In this document: piece after piece, positions 62,701 through 64,000 of the stretch
How the letters are laid out: each line of letters begins with the position of its first letter
Position numbering within the stretch: position 1 is the stretch's first letter
Assembly (NCBI GenBank): GCA_000818945.1
Contig: KN805397.1
Location: 352,699 to 416,698 of the forward strand
Length of the DNA stretch: 64,000 nt
Reading direction: 5' to 3'
Origin: Schizochytrium sp. CCTCC M209059
Lineage: Eukaryota > Sar > Bigyra > Thraustochytrida > Thraustochytriidae
Program-made: the position numbers and the translations under genes
Notes under the pieces: model-generated
What the model saw: only the letters and a program-made list of their open reading frames with translations
Told to the model about the DNA's origin: nothing
The model's database searches: none

Positions 62701-63740
62701 TCCTGAAGGTCTATCATGAGGCAGTCTTTGCGGATCCTGGCGACCTTTTTGGGTGACATGCTCATAAATTTTCCACTTTTCACGTGTTGCAGCTGTATCG
62801 TCTGACCGTAACGCACGAATCGTCGCCGCGCACCTGATTTTCCGGCTTCTGTGTCGCCTTTGGTTTTCGCTCTCCGACCTCTTGCTTTGCGCGTCCTCTG
62901 TTCGGCGTCAGGGGCGTCGTTGGTATTGATGTAACGCTGAAGAAGCGATTGATTGTGTGTTGCTTCTTTGATTGAACGCGCGCGCAAATAGGCTTGCTGG
63001 GCCTCCGAATAGGAACTCCGTTTGCCGAGATTACGGAAACTCCGCTGCATTTCGTACTGAAGCTGCGGACAGATGCGAAACTGGATATTCATCCGATTTG
63101 GCGTGAGTCGCTCGCCAATATCGATTGCAGCACTAGCTTCAAATTTGTCTGTTCCCTCGTCGATATCGCCTGCAGGCGTTGTATCGGCGTCGATGACGCC
63201 TGAATAGTCGTTGCTCTCGGCTGAGTCGAGAGAAGAAGATAAAGGGGTTGATATATCTCTTGTGCTTGAGGCAGCTCCTCCAAGATCGTCGGGCTCGGAG
63301 GGTTCTGAGGGCGTTGCCGCGGTCAACAGCTCGTCGTCCGGGTGCAAGAGACCGACGAGAGAATGGTACATGCCTTCACCAATGACGAGGCCGCCATCTG
63401 CCCCATTTGCGTCAACAGATCCTACGGAGATAATGTCCCCGAACATGAGCTCATGCGCAGTGGATACTGATGCCGGGGAAGCAGCCTCGCCGATTCGTCG
63501 GGCACTGGACTGAGCGCTCGAACCTTTGAGAAATTTGGACGCCGCGGTGAGAACGGGCGTCACCGATTTTAAGCTCCGGAGGCTTCGCGATGAGTTGGCG
63601 GTCGGAAGAGGCGGCTTTTTCCCTCGTTCGTTCGCCAATTCTCCTTGTTTGCTACTTGACTTTGGACCTTTTGGCTGGCTCCTCGGGTCGCTTCTCGGCT
63701 CCTCATCGGAAGACTGTTTGCGTAGAGGTGGTACGGGCAT
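53778..63740 (-). CDS. IP3-receptor-family calcium release channel
   Basis: Encodes 3320 residues in one frame, longer than animal IP3 receptors (about 2700). After a Ser-rich disordered N-terminus (1-215), a beta-trefoil/MIR region carries RYGQTIQLQHVKSGKFMSMS and IFLRSVKYPDYYLNS. RIH-type helical domains follow, with YFRVNVPPGGAYGRYRQMPQ. Acidic low-complexity inserts (DDDEDDDDDGDEGD) lie near the middle. The C-terminal sixth has the transmembrane bundle, the pore segment CEELLTCFMFILDIGLRVGE, the conserved CFICGL zinc motif and HISNEHNIYDYLGFILYL, then a coiled coil; these are IP3R/RyR hallmarks. The filter reads GLRVGEGPAAV where IP3 receptors have GLRSGGGVGDV, so ion selectivity may differ. 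IP3 binding cannot be judged by eye. Start ATG at 63738-63740. Confidence 0.88.
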   Translation of the reverse strand: MPVPPLRKQSSDEEPRSDPRSQPKGPKSSSKQGELANERGKKPPLPTANSSRSLRSLKSVTPVLTAASKFLKGSSAQSSARRIGEAASPASVSTAHELMFGDIISVGSVDANGADGGLVIGEGMYHSLVGLLHPDDELLTAATPSEPSEPDDLGGAASSTRDISTPLSSSLDSAESNDYSGVIDADTTPAGDIDEGTDKFEASAAIDIGERLTPNRMNIQFRICPQLQYEMQRSFRNLGKRSSYSEAQQAYLRARSIKEATHNQSLLQRYINTNDAPDAEQRTRKARGRRAKTKGDTEAGKSGARRRFVRYGQTIQLQHVKSGKFMSMSPKKVARIRKDCLMIDLQDQGSEFAWFQILPRFKVRAEGARVYAGDQIFLRSVKYPDYYLNSTQETVPRPLQNIDCVGLSELRALREVHLSSQNASWRFYLAARGCNSERASHVYDCQAIYLFHPEVEALLGAPYDFAARNAMWYSAERDTPVKPDQSIWIVEHASSVLEWQQASSSSPAAAGASSRAPSRRSSILSTMRNYSFNGSSTSIGQGSMGEASERSGQTSAAIAAKAALSSQHVGAVPWNSRVALRHLATGRYLSVKPHTLDADRLEEYGTLDLELTSSFRGMLSTFSFTPALSKARAGADADGLDLDSDSDSDSHDAGRPNDRSQAAIRFDDMTCFLAFEPPTPVLFGDGSSARRFFLHAPPDGSVSLSVLRHDQDAIVGIPVPLSTVRAVETIKSWTRVSMSYVSLLRERMVHASADPLPARKSSFDRSKPNTRPSLGTRGHPSSMRSFARSRAKETYITRAETTPMIEVLRELLAFCRGVDNYGEPDALAFVLGETPDTDDEQVRAELVDYELSVANRVFQEPLAPSKLALQVRLASLRLFEVLFHVCTAPEAVLADGWMVKLTSTPFRWAYFIHRLCFRAATAIFQNSRELELALADTQLPRPPRPFCDFLYFLRAEVTFEPVLMSLARQLSCGVGAVTLLRKLVNNNETLLDTKFKGPQIAFLVGLIREHGPRKRYVDLLSSLCTCKDLAQGTTKCIVSNQELIVLEIFRNHPEEVLIEVAFQLEEDEDRTDAHAQSSFNGPERGAFAALRDRVLGGDTLLEASPDEGKPQLRRGKILISWDSALLADSAQDLGVSAAVSQPNKTWVSLEDIQALQDERARQLCSYLHGQLVLMTKLVEGRSYNCIQILEEIYTYELLVVGASNVRLAPSLRAAFCELLQALYLDRYPHVVRDLPRKIYFRVNVPPGGAYGRYRQMPQCLNLFRSSASHAALDAKRSSSPDQAKLSDGVFAHTEADTGSSPFTNVLSGKAVPFFLISGADKFFFPREFVLRSLTRYASMVEEKASKAANKETSTSYAMDKDAGSSLYANRDLGPPLPQLGGAHAPNSDQKDAYGRNSKQRHEGQTIAGSRNRSNQGTGTEGRQRTESRDLTSKQNEMSIAGDDGQASFAGSMISLGQTLILMGYSSCPEQIIDLCRAAVRLLRFVSNDSLRRQEMVLRQRICELLITASRFETDHSISLVLDAFEGAAQDTRMCELVKQVEGGFARAGVPKESKWNLYDLQKQFTPSDIGATVDELLVDMVIRCGQQVDPSVQLFERALDLLVIEHSPGSRLMDGLQKTLIVSASAGARLYNSIKTRSLVLLNDLQSYMIWGVNNAFSDVGWDVIKRVKSNLGFLTRACGPHRSILESLDVADVVLHALSLVADRSSWLRDIQRLALRFFEVFVEDSIDNQRFVFDHIGLVQNLLEDNLSPAIACLSAVVRGNRKICADFPPRIINILVDHSKLTEDVLTLFVQLSSVNGVGIRRNQDALMHAILSDPGAEARLENMVRDLTVESSDTASILLGEFFSAVTRGHNPYCEAKVQALLPLDLLLDLATHSGARPSMNNHFRCVLLRALSDAFLDTGLADAGTMQQVPRIVDLLRIILTELGSFLERCRGGDVVADTLSNYRGLVFHGFMYMLRSFFHAAFEFQTAPSAILAVRAPLLTVVQELTEFAETPGEQHLSRRAKSGLLKSISAHRRARKTEEERRLSAKANKERRQLDRERRKMERIERRLFRSQERKRGRPTHDNWHVFLRFLQSSSHIQQLIQDEQRSMIQSIYDACGDMATLSLFLRSLMGFVRASCREHNIRHNDVTEPLARRSDQTAQQVLTIVQFTLAYIGDLDVAWRAKDASKEELQRNAQSRLTDMGAVDMSFQVLCIETSPALARKAILSLIALLEGGNRQVQERLFGLLMSPRGERFFARLAAVFARIGEAARSEIKLDKKRKLQEEALLVRDDGDTASVLSGNSSIVADSIGATSFGTSSSKASSTTSSSIDDDEDDDDDGDEGDSGARLGGIDSELDELEDSEDNASGGGRIRNGSMHSTQHAKAGGVKQGETQTTAEGQNKNGNPDVDDGASSSSSSSDEEEGGNVVHARDVASLFELQAPRSRHSLRRKRTQAEIEQREAAQDIVKVVRFLQLCMEGHFLDMQNLLREQGEAAVYRTSTNVLLLGVEHACLLTKSEEVLAYSREGTVQQLTKILDFLIESMQGPCQANQDLLSNPINRVLETVKKVLLTNFTLGDTFLHEADLEKITEDDERDAFLILELKAKAMRALCAMLEGRQDTRVEESLLREIELSLVRARLVEIHRAIEFCTSRGRSEDSMLHLFEAATDALNIMITLSDARRARGLHLMDMIKADEEKAIAFFMEAIRSVEVLFQGSVHRCFYPKPKALSFLSHSARVSLMQDISVEDPDLRLREFLDNANSLLDEVSQVQQLSEALPIQKLLMDLDKIRAIAFALSVWSNFLLLFSFSVSPEDGDSEELCVAPNVVTTILPSLLDSLAGGPGPALALRMVQLLTVIQMAHLLLLRGLDLLTQIPIRLKKLERKLRLARARLRSLPKASGHASGQLSFGSTGGQGDDMLVSSALAQPYNSREVRMAWSLGVGCSVASVLLAIRFGWGVLVNPRFLVCAQFWVLAQGTLFARAVRRSGGALGFSASFAKWYCCLFDVLTTSRSLFQMVSLVACWWGLGLGADAVYLMVPMFDIVLSNETLQNVVQAVRVPFRSLAMTFILLSITLYGFSLVAFLSFREHFADPVTGENPCEELLTCFMFILDIGLRVGEGPAAVMINLPANHDQALQRLAFDLGFVIIVSIFLLNAVFGVLVDQFSSLREDLQNRHAQLNNSCFICGLGRAEFDAISFEYRQRQDDLARYAGREGLRTEFKGGFMYHISNEHNIYDYLGFILYLEAKDETECNGLESYVLAELDKSSGDAISWIPSGRALALGAHGAFENTTRAALEKLTSGLNRSMRAVFRRLDHMEAKLHVLHELNLESSSAAE

Positions 63741-64000
63741 GGTTGCAGTCGCCGCGCACGCGCCAGCTCAGGCACCACTCTTTCTCTTCCTCTCTTCCCT
63801 GCTCTTCCTCTTTTTCGTCGTCGTTGTCGTCGTCGTCGTGACAGCGGCGTCGAGTTTCGAGGCGCACCTGGACGTGCGCCCGCTTCAACTCGAAGGAATT
63901 GAACTCACTCACCACTACAGACCGATCGCTGCCCGGAGAGCAGTGTGCTGGCAGCCGTCACGACTCTCGCGGCCCGGTCTGCGCGGCGTCCTTTGCTTGC
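63741..64000. other. 5' flank of the IP3R-like gene
   Basis: Contains a TCGTCG triplet run (about 63807-63840). On the gene's sense strand this reads CGACGA repeats about 70-100 bp before the start codon. The window ends here without another gene. Confidence 0.5.

Overview
This window looks like a nuclear contig from a protist. It carries eukaryote-only genes: CCT-zeta chaperonin, TIM23, the UFM1-activating enzyme UBA5, CDC6, DONSON, a BAP31-type ER protein, a BFR1-like coiled-coil protein, a P/U-type cyclin and an IP3-receptor-family calcium channel. Every confident gene is a single uninterrupted reading frame, including one of 3320 codons, so introns are rare or absent. Intergenic DNA is GC-rich and loaded with tri-, tetra- and pentanucleotide repeats, and there are two assembly gaps inside low-complexity tracts. 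This suits an intron-poor, GC-rich stramenopile such as a thraustochytrid (labyrinthulomycete). That placement is inference from gene style only.

Layout: 1-8.5 kb is mostly repeat-rich DNA with two related small acidic proteins on the minus strand (3.6 and 6.1 kb). A BAP31-like gene (8.5 kb) converges on DONSON (9.4-11.5 kb, minus), and DONSON is divergent from CDC6 (11.7-13.3 kb, plus). From 13.7 to 18.4 kb lies a graveyard of mobile DNA: a frameshifted CENP-B/pogo-type DNA-binding fragment, a roughly 230-bp tandem repeat array, and a 1.85-kb foldback element sitting between parts of that array. At 20.2-23.8 kb is a large, internally repeated, disordered acidic protein of unknown function. 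At 24.0-25.85 kb is a decayed IS607-type transposon with a serine-recombinase (tnpA) gene and an overlapping TnpB/Fanzor-type nuclease gene.

From 26.7 kb the window is an ordinary housekeeping region: UBA5 (+), a quinone oxidoreductase (-), a BFR1-like protein (-), CCT6 (+), a P/U cyclin with polyglutamine (-), threonine dehydratase (-), a probable lipid-anchored KEPA-repeat protein (+), TIM23 (-), a multipass membrane lipase (+) and the giant IP3R-like channel (-). Convergent gene pairs are close together. Divergent pairs after 30 kb are separated by 1.4-2.6 kb of repeat-rich DNA, whereas DONSON and CDC6 share only about 220 bp.

The most unusual item is the IS607/TnpB-Fanzor relic. TnpA and TnpB still read through in their original frames, interrupted only by three in-frame stop codons. 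The first RuvC aspartate of TnpB is replaced by glycine. A near-perfect 20-bp inverted repeat straddles the tnpA start. The tnpB frame stays open for about 197 codons upstream, over tnpA, and encodes a basic Ser/Thr-rich stretch. Other points of interest are the DONSON-CDC6 divergent replication pair, the foldback element, the 1186-residue repeat protein, and the altered selectivity-filter sequence of the IP3R-like channel.
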